The translations under genes and the position numbers were made by a program. Of a stretch of DNA of 64,000 nucleotides, positions 1 through 12,025 are shown piece after piece. The stretch is from Halicephalobus mephisto (Eukaryota > Nematoda > Chromadorea > Rhabditida > Panagrolaimidae). The stretch's first letter is position 1. Each line of letters begins with the position of its first letter. Under the pieces are notes generated by a model. The model searched no databases, was not told where the DNA came from, and saw only the letters and a program-made list of their open reading frames with translations. The stretch is from the NCBI GenBank assembly GCA_009193035.1, contig SWDT01000108.1, positions 62,001 through 126,000 on the forward strand, written 5' to 3'.

Positions 1-288
1 AAATTTTGAAAATTTCCGATTTTCTAGAATCTTCCACTAGGTTCTAGAAGATTTCGAAATTTGAATAAATTAAAAAAGTTTTGGAGCTTTTCTGAATTCC
101 AGAAAATTCTGAAATTTTCTAAAATCTTCGATTATGTTTTAAAAAATTCCAAAAACTTCTGATTTTAGAAAATTCCAGAATTTCCCACTGGATTCTGGAA
201 GATTTCGAAATTTGACTAGATTTTTAAAATTTTTCAGAATCAAAAAATTAAAAAATTTTGTAAAATTTAATTTAAAAGGAAATTACAG

Positions 289-3200
289 GATTGGATTTCG
301 CCTTCGCTCAGAACGCCTACTGGTGGCATACAGAATTCGATGAAGCCAGAAGAATCTCCCCCGGAAGTCTCCAGAGGGCCGGAGAGAACATCCTCGAAGT
401 CATCCGGTACACCCTGAAGGACGGGTACTTTGAGAAACATTCTTCAACAGAATATTCGAATTTTGTTTTTTTCGATTTTCTCGGATTAACGGCCTTCGCT
501 TATTCCAAATCTGTCACTTGGATTCTGAATGTCCTGGCTGCTGTGGCCCTGTTTGTGGCGATCTGGAAGAGATTAGGGGATTTCGGAGTTCTCGGGGGTA
601 AATTTCATTACTTTTTTTAAATTTAAAGAAATTTGAAGTTTCTTTAATTGACTGGTTCTGAAGTTTTCAAAAATTTTAAAATTTATGGAATTCTGAAATT
701 TTCTACCAATTTCTGCTAAATTCTGAAAAATTCTAATTTAATTCTAAAAAACTGGAATTTTCCATAGAATCCTAAAAGTTTCTAATTTAATGTTAAAAAA
801 ATTTAAAAATCGCTTAGATTCTGAAAATTTTCAAAAATTTCAACTGGATTCTAAAATGTGTCAAATTTTGGAGATTCCTAAAAAATATGAAATTTTTTAA
901 TTTCTAAAGAATATGAAATTTTTTAATTTCTAAAGAATCTGAAATTTTTTAATTTCTAAAGAATATGAAATTTTTTAATTTCTAAAGAATCTGAAATTTT
1001 TAAATTTCTAAAGAATCTGAAATTTTTAAATTTCTAAAAAATATGAAATTTTTTAATTTTAGTTTCGAAACTTGGGATTTTCAAATACTGGATAATGTCC
1101 TTTTTCCTTTATCCGTTGATCATCGCCGTAATCTTCCTCTGCAACAGATACCAAATTTACGTTTTGAACGAAGTTTTTGATGGAAAATTACTGTGGTTAA
1201 GCAAACATTCGGTCGTCATCCCGCTGTTCATTATTCCGGCAGTTTTCTATTGTTTCATGGATTTTTCTTTTTTCATCATGCTTCATCCGAGTGTAGGTTA
1301 TTTTCCATATATCAACGTCATATGTTAGAAAATTCATATATGAACTTCCTCCAAAATTGTCTCAACACGAAATTTTTAAAAAGTAGAATAATTTTCGAAA
1401 TTTTTACGATCATTTCGTAACCACTCATACTATTATAAAATTTATGTAAACTTTGTATCGAAAATTTGAAAAAAAGTCTTTCAAAATTGCTTTAAAACAA
1501 ATTTTTAGGATTTTAAAGAAAATAAAAAAGCGCGAGTGAAGACAGGGCGAGTTGATTTTAGTCAATTGCCAGATTTTCCATTTTTCTATCTCAACTCGCT
1601 CCTGCGCGCCAATTCAAAAATTATAGAATAAATTATAAAATTTCTCATTTAATTATAACATTTATAATTACTTATTTCATTGATTCTAGCCAGAAATCAG
1701 AATTGCCTTTGCTTGGGGACTGTTTGACGCTCATAACATCTTCATGCTGACGGCAATGTGGATCTTGACGGCTTTAGGATCTGCTGGAGGATTTATTTTC
1801 CTCACAATGTTGATTCCGACGTTCTTGGACGCGATTGCAAGAGTGATAATCCCAAATAAAGGTTAGTTGATGGATTATTGGTAAATTTCAAATTTATTTT
1901 AGGCCACACTTTACATCCTTATCACCACCTCCTTTTCACAATCCCTATGGCGATTCCTGGATTGCTGTGTTTGATATATAATTTCGAAGTAGTTTTGTCT
2001 ACTTTTATCCCTATCCTCGGCAGATCCAAAGGAGACACGGATTTACTGGTTTGCATCATCTGCAGCTGTGTCGTTTTCATGATTTTCTTCTTGACAGTAA
2101 GTTTTAATTTTGTAATTGTGGTTAAAATTATATTAAAATTTCCACGAAATTGTCTCGAGGAATTCTTAAAGTTTTAGAAATCTAAATTAACCCATGTGGA
2201 AATTTCGATTTTGTGCGTTATTTCGTAATCTTACACGATTTCGTAATCACTGTTTTTAGAGCTGTATTTATCCTAAATGGATTTACGACCTTCTAGATTA
2301 AGATATATAGGTTAGATAACCGTTTGTTCATCCTCTAGGGTTAATTTTGATATATGAAAATGTTGATAAAAATCCAAAAAAACACCTAATATCGAAATAC
2401 CCCACTGAAAACTAATTAATTTTTTGTTTTTTAACTTATTCGATTTTAGATTCCCTTGATTGGATTCTCGAGTCCACGAGTGGCGAATGTCGTCAAGATG
2501 GTGGCGCTTCTGATTGCCATCGTGTCTGTCGTCGGAGCGGTGACGTTCGCGAAACCGTACTACTACAACGATCCGTTTCCGACTGTGAAACGGACGCAAT
2601 TCTTCCATGTCAAAAATAACTTCTTGTCTGATTTCGATCCGAATTCAGAACAAGACAAATTCGAAGTTGATGAATCCGAAGTCCTGCTGGCAATTGCGCA
2701 GGATAATCGTCAAGTACAGGATATACCGATTGTCGCGGAGGATTCTGAATTTAAGGAAATTGATTGTGAAGGGAAAAAAAGATTCTGTCATCTTCCGTTC
2801 TTCTTCCCGACTCCACACAGACTCGGAAGCAACATGATAAGGTCGAAAGAGGTCAAGGACCCGTCGCTAAGGACCCAGAGGGCTTGGGCGGACCTCGTCA
2901 GGAGGGAGTTCCGGGGCGATGAAGCTTCATATGTCTTCAAAATTACCGGTTCCGATCAGATCAGCGTCACCATTGAACCTGTTGATGAAGTAGAAATCCT
3001 CGGATGGAGACTTCTGACAAGTGAAAATTATGTTTCAAACGCCAGTTTTGTGTTTCTTCATTGTGTCGGAGAAAATTGCGGAAATTGGGACTTGGAAATC
3101 GGCTTCAAAAATGTAAATTCTTCGAAAATGAACATTGTTGATATTACTGTATCCTCCCACACCCTCCACGGAAACACGATGCATTCGGACACTTTGAAGA

Positions 3201-3301
3201 ATATCCACAAAAAAATCGAAGAAAAACGAATTTCTGGAGACTGGAGATGGGCGATGACGGCTTCAAGTTGGACTGTGGACTTCTTCAAGAGGCTGTTTTA
3301 G
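289..3301 (+). CDS. ERMP1/FXNA-like M28 metallopeptidase, C-terminal part (5' end outside window)
   Basis: Exons fit at 289-597, 1063-1292, 1690-1861, 1903-2096 and 2450-3301, with reading frame kept across every junction. The first exon encodes a stretch around YWWHTEFDEA followed by SLQRAGENIL. This resembles the C-terminal end of the M28 zinc-peptidase domain of endoplasmic reticulum metallopeptidase 1, where the His of the Y-x-H-T-x-x-D pattern is a zinc ligand. Several hydrophobic membrane segments follow (residues encoded at about 455-580, 1090-1285, 1700-1850, 1920-2096 and 2450-2560), then a hydrophilic, probably lumenal, C-terminal domain of about 250 residues ending at 3301. That layout, an M28 domain then a multi-pass region then a soluble tail, is the known ERMP1 architecture. 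The catalytic N-terminal half lies upstream of base 1, so activity cannot be judged. Introns 1 and 2 are AT-rich and carry short repeats. Family call by resemblance only. Confidence 0.8.
1525..1622 (+). repeat. GC-richer dispersed repeat in intron (copy A)
   Basis: About 95 bases containing GCGCGAGTGAAGACAGGGCG and, further on, CTGCGCGCCAATTCAAAAAT, inside the intron 1293-1689. The reverse complement of 30020-30115 matches it along most of its length, so this is one family present in opposite orientations in introns of two unrelated genes. Confidence 0.75.
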
Positions 3302-4649
3302 GGTAGTTGATTTTTCGAATTCTCGGACATTCCATTGTTTAATTTTATTATAAAAATTGAAAATTATTCGAAATGGGATTTTTAGTTTCGTACAAGTTTG
3401 AAATTCTCGGTTTTAAAAATTTGGACTAGATTCTGGAAGGCTGTAGGATTTTCTAGAAGATTTTTGAAAAACGAAATTCAAAAAGTATCTGAGATTCTAG
3501 AAAATTTCGGAATTTCCTTCTTGAATCTCGGAAATTTTAAAATTGTATTTTGGATTCTGAAAACTTCTGAAATTTTAGAAAATTCTGAAATTTGTATAAT
3601 ATTCTGGAAGTTTGAATAAGATTTTAAAAACTTCAGAATTTCCTTTTTGAATCTCGAAAATTCTGGAAAATTTTAAAATTATATTTTGGATTCTGAAAAA
3701 TTTCACAAATTTCTGAAATTTTAGAAAATTCTAAAATTTGTATAATATTCTGGAAGTTTGAATAAGATCCTAAAAAACTTCAAAATTTCCTCCTTGAATC
3801 TCGAAGATTCTGGAAAATTTTCAAATTGTATTTTTGAGTCTGAAAACTTCTGAAATTTTAGAAAATTCTGAGATCTTATATGATATTTTACAAGTTTTTG
3901 TAGAATTCTAAAAAAACTTCAGAATCTAGAAAAATCTAAAAATCTATAAAATTCTAGACACTTGTAAGATTCTGAAAACTTTAAAATTTGAATTCTGAAA
4001 TTCTAGAAAACTTCAAATTTTCTTATTTCAATCTGAAAAAATTTTAATATTTTAGATATTTTTAAAAATTTTTTGAATTTTTTCATTTTTTTAGAAAATT
4101 CCAAAAATTTAAAAAATATAAAAAAATTTTGCATTTTAAAAGTTTTAAATTTTTACGATATTTTAAAAAATTCTCGAATATTTCACTAAATCGTTGTAAA
4201 ATTTAAAATGTCCTTGACCAATTTTCAAAATTCATTTTTAACTCAATGAAAAAACGAGGAAGTTAAATTTCGAAGTTCTTTGGTGTCAACTGACTTCCTG
4301 TTTTATTTCAGATAACAATCAACAGTCTCTGTTTACTATCATGAATAATTGTAAATTTCGAAAAACTTAAAACTTAAAATTTAAAATTTAAAACTTAAAA
4401 TTTCGAAAAATTTAAAATTTAAAATTTAAAACTTAAAATTTCGAAAAACTTAAAACGTAAAATTTCAGAAAACTTAAAATTTCGAAAAATTTAAAATTCC
4501 GAAAAACTTAAAATTTAAAATTTCGGAAAATTTAATATTTTAAATTTAAAATTTTCTGTCATGATAGCATTTGTGTCCCTGACTTTTTTTTAAATTTTTA
4601 CAATTTTGATTCAAAAATTAAAAATGCGTTTTAAATAATTTTCCTTTTT

Positions 4650-5185
4650 TCGTGTTGAGACATTTGTGTCCCAGATATTTACTTTCTGATTTTTACTTTT
4701 TATGAAATTCAAAAGCAAAATTTTAGGTATCTTTGGAACTGGGGGTTAGTCTTCAGAATTTAGAATTCTGAGGGTTAAATATTAATTTCGATGTCAGATT
4801 CAGAATGAACAAGTTTGATTACCCTATTTTAAGTACTTTTTTCTCAATTCTAACTTCAGAATTGGGACATATGTCCTTGGGATATAGATGTTTGGGACCT
4901 AAGTATCATACCATTCAGGATTCTGAAGGTTAAATATTAATTTCGATGTCAGATTCAGAATGAACAAGTTTGATTACCCTATTTTAAGTACTTTTTTCTC
5001 AATTCTAACTTTGGAATTGGGACATATGCTCTTGACATCTGTATCCCAAGTATATAAATGTCAGACATCCTAGAATCCAGGATTCTGAAAGTCGACTATT
5101 AATTTCAATGCCAGATTCAGAATCCATAGATTTGATTACCCTATTTTAAGTAGTTTTTTCTCAATTCTAACTCCGGAATTGGAAC
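4650..5185 (+). repeat. Tandem repeat, about 155-162 bp unit, three copies
   Basis: The block GATTACCCTATTTTAAGTA recurs at about 4817, 4972 and 5134, each with flanking TTCGATGTCAGATTCAGAAT and GAATTGGGACATATG blocks. The same family, including the upstream GAGACATTTGTGTCCCAGAT block, recurs at 13020-13350 inside a receptor intron, so the unit is both tandem and dispersed. Confidence 0.85.
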
Positions 5186-5989
5186 AGAAATGTCAAAGTC
5201 ACAAATGTCATACAACAAAATTTTTTTGATGACGGCATTTCGTGACGAAATCACGTCATTCAGAATCCTCCAGATGACTTCAGAAAACTCTGGAATTGAG
5301 TCAGATAAAACGGATCCAAAAGATTAATTTATAAAAATTCCGGAAAGGATTATTTTTCTTTTTTTATCAACTTTGATGTCATTTTTTTTCGAATTATTTT
5401 TATTTTTTAAAATATAATTCGAATTTTTCGAGGGTCTTTTAGTTTTTCTTTGACTAATTGAGACATTTTTTCGAATACTGTAGAAAATTTGCAATTTTTA
5501 AATATAAATTTCAAAAAAATTATTTTTTTCAAACTTTTAAAATTTTCGAAAAATTAATTTTTTTTTTAAATTTATAATTTTTTATACTTTTTAACTTTTC
5601 AAAGAATTCAATTTTAAAAATTTAATTTTTTTTAATTTTTATAATTTAATTTTTTTAAGTTTTTTTAAAAATTTTTCTAATTTTATTTTTTTTTTAATTT
5701 TAAAAATTTTATTTTTTTTTAATTTTAGAATAACAGTTATTTTAAAATTTATTTTTTTTAAATGAGTAATCGTTTTACTTAAATAGAAACTTTTTAATCC
5801 TTGGTAATCTCTAGATATCGTTGGAAAAGAAATAATTACTTTATCCAATAGAAATCGCAATTTTTAATAATCTGAATAATTTTGAAAAGAAAATATTTTA
5901 TAAAATTTTTAATTTTAAATAAATTTTTAAAAAAACTTTTTGGTTTTTAATCACATATAGATAATTTTTAATAAAAACTTTTATAAAAA

Positions 5990-7090
5990 AAGTGAATTAA
6001 ATAAAAAGTAGTTTCTATTCAAAATTATTTATATGTGAGTAAAAACTAAAAAAATTTTATTTTTAGATTTCATAATTATCGTATTCTTTATTTTATATAA
6101 AAAGTGAATTAAATAAAACTGAAAATAAGGTAATTATGGAATCTAAAAATAAAGCTTTTTGTTCTTAATCACAATATAAATAATAATTTTGAATAAAAAC
6201 TACTTTTTATATAAAAAGTGAAATAAATAAACTCTAAATTAATTTGAAACTACGGTAATTATGGAATCTAAAAATGAATTTTTCTTAGTTTTTATTCATA
6301 TATAAATAATTTTGAGTAAAAACTACTTTTTATTAAAAAAGTAAATAAATTTTAAATTAATTTGAAACTACGGTACTTATGGTATCTGAAAATGAATTTT
6401 TCTTAGTTTTTATTCATATATAAATAATTTTGAATAAAAACTACTTTTTATTAAAAAAGTAAATAAACTCTAAATTAATTTAAAACTACGGTATTTATGG
6501 AATCTAAAAATGAAATTGCTTTATTTTTACTCACATGAAATAATTTTAAATTAGTCCTTTTTTTGTATAAAAAACAACAATTTGAGTAAATTTCAAAAAA
6601 GTTCGAAAATGCGATAACTTTATTTACAAAATTAAAATTTCTTGATTTTTAATAATTTAAATAAAAATAGTAATTTTAAATTAATTCCAAAATACTGTAG
6701 TTGCTTTATTTACACATTTTCTAATTTTTAATGATTTTATGTTAAAATAATTTTTAATTAATTTCGAAATACCGTAGTTGCTTTATTCGAAAATTTCTTA
6801 ACTTTTAATAATTTTTAATTAATTTCGAAATACCGTAGTTATTTTATTCAAAAATTTCTTGAATTATAATAATTTTAAATAACTACAAATAAAAATAATT
6901 TTTAATTAATTTCGAAATACTGTAGTTATTTTATTCAAAAATTTCTTAACTTTTAATAATTTTTAATTAATTTCGAAATACCGTAGTTATTTTATTTGAA
7001 AATTTCTTGATTTTTAATAATTTTAAATATAAATAATTTCAAAAAAAATATTGTTCTAAATTAATTTCGAAATACTGTAGTTGCTTTATT
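5990..7090 (+). repeat. Two adjoining AT-rich tandem arrays
   Basis: From 5990 to 6560 a unit of roughly 120 bp carries GGTAATTATGGAATCTAAAA and AAAAACTACTTTTTATTAAA. From about 6690 to 7090 a shorter unit carries AATTTCGAAATACCGTAGTT and TTTAATAATTTTTAATTAAT, repeated at least five times. There is no coding potential. Confidence 0.75.
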
Positions 7091-7805
7091 TAAATATTAA
7101 AAGATTTTTAATCTTCAATAAACTAAAAACAAGTTTCAGAAGGAAGTGATTTTTTTGCACATATACTACAAAATTCGTCATTTTTTAAAATTTATAAACA
7201 AATTTCAAAATAACATAATTCGGTATAAAAAGTAAAAATACTTTGATTCCCAATATAGTACAAATTTCGAAAAAAAAGTATTTTTTAAAATTTTCAAACA
7301 TAAATTTCGAAAAAAATTAAAATATCAAAAATTTTGGAATTTTCATAATTTTTAAATTTATTAAAAAATTTACTTTTAAAAAAAAATTATTTTTATAATT
7401 TTTAAATTTATTTAAAAATTTATTTTTAAAAAAAATTATTTTTATAATTTTCAAATTTATTTAAAAATTTATTTTTAAAAAAAATTATTTTTATAATTTT
7501 CAAATTTATTAAAAAATTTACTTTTAAAAAAAGTTATTTTTTAATTTATTTTTAAAAAAATTTAATTTTTGATTTTTAAATTTATTTTTGCAATAAAATT
7601 GTTTTTTGATTTTTAAATTTATTTTCAAAGAAAAAGTTGTTTTTAAATAATAAAAAGTCAAAAATAAAAAATTCATTTTTGGTGCTTTTTTACTCAGAAA
7701 AGGAAGTAATTACAAAACTTAGATTTGTGTTCCTGATGTTATCTTTCGATTTTGGGCGTTCCAACTTCCGGGTGGACGGATTAGCCAGGCGGACCGCCTT
7801 TAAAC

Positions 7806-8379
7806 ATGTCCATATATGGATCTCTCGTTTCGGAAGATTTTCCAAAGTACACTGAACTCAATCTCATAATTCCAATCGTAAGTAATCTCAGGCCAGTCAT
7901 ATTTTTAAAATTTTAAAATTTCTTCGATTTTCTAGATTTTTCAGATTTTAAAATTTTAAAATTTCTTTAATTTTCTAAATTTTTAAAATTTATAAATTTC
8001 TTCGATTTTAAAATTTTTAGATTTTTTGTTTTTTTTAATTTTTAAATATTTTAAACATTTTTGATTTTTAAAATTTTCAAGTTTCTTCGATTTTAATATT
8101 TTTAGCTGTTTTGCTTTTTTTAGATTTTTAAATATTTTAAATATTTTTGATTTTTTAAACTTTTTAAATATTTTTGGTTTTTTAATATTTTAAATATTTT
8201 TGATTTTTAAATATTTTAAATATTTTTGATTTTTAAAATTACTGAGCACGTTGAAACAAATGATACGTGCCAAATCGAAATTACGTGATTTTTTTGAAAA
8301 TGAACCTGAATTTTGTTCTCTCTCTTCCTAGTGTCACTTTGAGGATTTAAAATTGTTTAATATATGTAATCCGTTTCCG
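7806..8379 (+). other. Two orphan candidate exons (7806-7877 and 8332-8379)
   Basis: Two short open stretches with good splice signals lie upstream of the lactamase-like gene. Positions 7806-7877 start with ATG, encode 24 residues (MSIYGSLVSEDF...) and end at a GTAAGT donor. Positions 8332-8379 follow TCTCTTCCTAG, encode 16 residues and end at a GTAGGT donor. They join each other in phase 0. Joining either to the acceptor at 9316 would then read a stop (GTT CGA TGA), so they do not extend the downstream protein as written. They could be 5' leader exons, a small separate gene, or chance. Confidence 0.3.
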
Positions 8380-9321
8380 GTAGGTGATTTCGATAATTTT
8401 TCTGAATACCTATGGTGCACCAGTGCCTGAGGGAAAGAAGCTTCCAGACCCTCAGGGGCCTGATCTAAGAACTTGTAGATCCTTCACGACCTTGATTTAG
8501 AAGTTTTTATTCCAATTAAAGTAAAATATATTTCAAAAATTCAATTTCGAAATAAGTTAAAAATAAAAAAGCAATCACCACGAAAAATCAAAATTGTCAC
8601 GTAGGCAATTCAGTTAGAATTTTTTCGAAATTATTTTTTTCTAAATTTAGAAATTTCCATTTTTTAAAGAATTTTAGAATTTTTTCGAAAAATATTTTTT
8701 TCTAAATTCAAAAATTTCCATTTTTCAATTAATATCGAAATTTATATTTTAAAATTAATGTTAGAATTTTTTTGAAATTACTTTTTCTAAATTTAGAAAT
8801 TTTAATTTTTCTTTAATTTTTAGGTTTTTTCTAGATTTTAATTTTTTTTAACTTTACAATTTTTTCTAAATTTAGAAATTTTCATTTTTTTTAAATTTTT
8901 AGGTTTTCTTAAATTTTCATATATAACTATTAGCCCCTGAGGGTATGTAGAAGATTTTGAGACCTTATTGTCCTGATCAAAAAAGCTTCAAATTCAAAAA
9001 ATTTAAAATTCATATAAACTTAAAATTTTGCATAAATTACTTTTTTTTAAACTTCAAAAATTTTTTTTTATAATTTTTGAATAAAAATTAAAATTTTCGG
9101 AGAACTTTATTTGAAATAATTCTGTAAAAATTTTTAGTTTTTTAATTAAATTCTAAATTTTTAAAAATTTTTTAATTATTTTTAAAATTTTTATTTTTTA
9201 CTTATTTTTAAAATTTTTATTTTTTGATTATTTTTTTTTAATTTTTAAATTTCCAAAATAGTAATCGGTGTTTTAATTCGTGAATTTTATATTTTTTAAA
9301 TTTTATTTATTTCCAGGTTCG

Positions 9322-11440
9322 ATGATGACGTCCTCAAATGTTCTAGATCCGATCCGGCAAGTCTTCATTTTCGGAAGTCTGATTATTTCAACTTTATCTA
9401 ACTGGATTTATCAGTTTTTCTTCGGAACCAAGAAAGTCGCAAAAGTCGAAGGATTCGTTGCTTCCGGATTTGAGGGAGTCAGAGATGCCTTCAGGTAAAG
9501 TTAATTTTTAATTTCCCAATAACTACAGTCAACTTTCGATATTATGTAATCCAAAAAATAAAAAAAGTACGTTAAATCGAAATTCGATTTACATTATTTT
9601 AAAGAAAATTTTTCCGGGATTAAAAAAAATTATTTAAAATCGAAAGTCGACTGTATATATTTAAAAAATTTTAATAATCATGTTTTTTGAGAATTTTTAT
9701 AAATAAATATTCTTTGAAATTTTATAATTAAATATTTTTGAAGATTTTAATAATCATATTTTTTGAGAATTTTTAATATTTTTCTAATTTTTAAAAATTT
9801 TAATTTTATTCAAAATTTTTTATTTTTATATAATTTTTTGAAACTTTTTAATTTTTAGTTTTAATGTTTATAATTTTTTATTTTTATATAATTTTTTGAA
9901 ATTTTTTTGTTTTTAGTTTTAATATTTATAATTTTTTGAAAGTTTTTAATATTTATGTTATTTCAGGAAAAATCTAGAATCAGGATGGGAACCAGACGGA
10001 GCAGCTCTGGCCGTCTACCACAAGGGCAGACTCGTCGTTGACATCTGGGGCGGGTACTGTGACAAGGAATCCAGAAGATTCTGGAAACAAGATTCTTTAG
10101 CTGTGATATTTTCAGCGACGAAAGCGGTGTCTGCTCTGTGTGTAGGACTTCTGGTGGATAGAGGATTGTTGAAATATGATGATAAATTAATTTCTTTTTG
10201 GCCAGAATTCGGAAAAAACGGAAAAGAAGGAATAACTGTCCAGTGGGTACTGTCTCACATGGCCGGATTAGCTTACACAGATGTTCCAATTACTGTAGAA
10301 GCAGCCATGGATTGGAAAAAGATGGCTGAAATATTCGAAAACGAAACACCCAAATGGGAACCTGGATCGGCCGTCGGATATCACGCCATCAATTACGGTT
10401 GGCTAGTGGACCAGATTATCAGAAGAGTAGATCCGAAAAAAAGATCTCTTGGACAATTTTTCAGAGAAGAACTTCAAGAACCATTGAGTAATTTTTTTGA
10501 TTTTATTTTCAGGAATTTTATATAAAAATTTCTAGAACTTTTTATTGGATTCTGGAAGGTTCTGGAATTTTTTAGAATCTTGTAGAAATTTCTAAAATTT
10601 TAAAATTTCATATTTTTTGAATTTTTCAGAATTTAATGAAAATTTCTAAAATTATTTAAAATTGAAATTTTCGAAATTTGGAATAATAAAATTGAAAAAT
10701 TTATATTTTTTATGTAAAATTAAAATTCTGAAATTTTGGGAATTTTTTGAAAGTTTTTAATTTTTTTTAAATTTAAAAATTAAATAAAAAAATAAAAATA
10801 AAAATTTCTAATTGTATTTTTTTTAGATCTTGATCTCCACATTGGTCTTCCGTTTTCTGAAGCCCATCGTGTGGCCAGAATCAGACTGCCGACCTTCAGA
10901 CAGAGAATTTCGGAATATTTTCACAATCCCTCCGCAGTAAATTACGGTAGATTTTTGTGTGATTTTGCTTCAGATGGAATACTTTCAAAAGTCGAAAAAA
11001 ATCCAGATTGGCTCAGATTTGTGAAAGAAATGACGTTGAATAATCCGGAATATTATTTTTTGGAACAAGGAGCTTTGATGGGAATTGGAACTGCTAGAAG
11101 TTTGGCTAAATTATTTTCAATTACAATTATTGAAAAAAAAATTTTTAAAAATTCAAAAACATTAGAAAAATTTTTAACTCCATTTACTTCTGGAGAAGAC
11201 ATCGTGACCGGAGCCAAGGTCTCCAGAGGCCAAGGACTCATGTTCAGCGACTTCTTTTTGCCTTCTGGAATCAAACACAGGATGATCGGACATGCCGGAT
11301 ACGGTGGCCAAAATGTTAAATTCGATCCTGTTCATGGATTATCCTTCAGCTATGTCTCGAACGGCCTCAAGGTGGGATTCGGGGACTCGGCAAGGACCTT
11401 TATCAAACTACGTGACGCCATCTATGAATCTCAATTGTAA
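9322..11440 (+). CDS. Beta-lactamase-fold (LACT-type) serine hydrolase-like protein
   Basis: Three exons, 9322-9494, 9967-10487 and 10827-11440, give 435 residues with the frame kept. The start is the first ATG after the acceptor ending at 9316, which may be a trans-splice site. Residues near 10-35 are hydrophobic, so an N-terminal membrane anchor or signal is likely. The core resembles the class C beta-lactamase/esterase family that Caenorhabditis has expanded as LACT proteins. FSATKAV contains the S-x-x-K nucleophile motif (Ser107, Lys110). A second motif, VGYHAINYGW, sits where the family has its catalytic Tyr. The C-terminus has GHAGYGGQ and DP..GLSFSYVSNGLK, typical of the family's last strands. 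With all landmarks present it may be an active hydrolase, but the substrate is unknown. A poly(A) signal AATAAA lies at 11548-11553. Confidence 0.85.
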
Positions 11441-11547
11441 CTTTTTTAACATGTTTATTTTTATCATTTTATTATTTGTATTTACTTATTGTACCTATTT
11501 CGTTCTATTTTGCGTTTTTTGGAGAGAAATACCGCGGTTTTTTTGTA

Positions 11548-11553
11548 AATAAA
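11548..11553 (+). terminator. Poly(A) signal of the lactamase-like gene
   Basis: Canonical AATAAA about 110 bases after the stop codon at 11440, within GTAAATAAAAGCAC. Confidence 0.55.
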
Positions 11554-11574
11554 AGCACTAACTCATTTGAAAAA

Positions 11575-11965
11575 ACAATCGAGGCAGTAATTAAAAAGTA
11601 AATAAAAAAATCATTCATGATGGGATTAAAAATTAAAATATTTTAAAAACGAAGATCGAAAATTACGGTATTGGTAAAAATTGATCCTAAAACGAATGAT
11701 TTTTTATTTATTTTTATAGAAAAAATTATGATATTTGAGATACAGTAACCAGAGTAGTAATTAAAAAGTAAATAGAAAATCATTCGTGGTGGGACCGATA
11801 AATACAGTATCTTCCTGAAAATGGAGATTTCCACTGGTCCTAAAACGAATAATTTTTTATTTATTTTTACACAAAGCTTAATCTTCTTTAAGAAGTAGTA
11901 ACTCAAAAGTAAATTAAACATCATTCGTGGTGAGACTAACGATATAAATCTGCATTCAAAAAACG
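11575..11965. repeat. Dispersed imperfect-palindrome repeat array (copy 1)
   Basis: Units pair AAATCATTCGTGGTGGGA with a downstream inverted partner, CCTAAAACGAATGATTTTTT, so each roughly 100-130 bp unit could fold back. About three units lie here. A near-identical array lies at 17350-17880, including the block GTAATTAAAAAGTAAATAGA and the block TTAAGAAGTAGTAACTCAAA. Confidence 0.8.
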
Positions 11966-12025
11966 GACTTCTTTGGAATTTTCGAATAAAAAAATATCGG
12001 TTTTGAAGCAAAAATTCGTCAATTT

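Larger units (their letters stand above)
3302..7805. other. Intergenic AT-rich region without a supportable gene
   Basis: After the metallopeptidase stop the sequence is low-complexity A/T with TTCTGGAAAATTTT-like motifs. Positions 4360-4555 are short AAACTTAAAATTT repeats. Tandem arrays at 4650-5185 and 5990-7090 are listed separately. The only open frames are short and composed of Lys, Ile, Phe and Asn. Confidence 0.7.
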
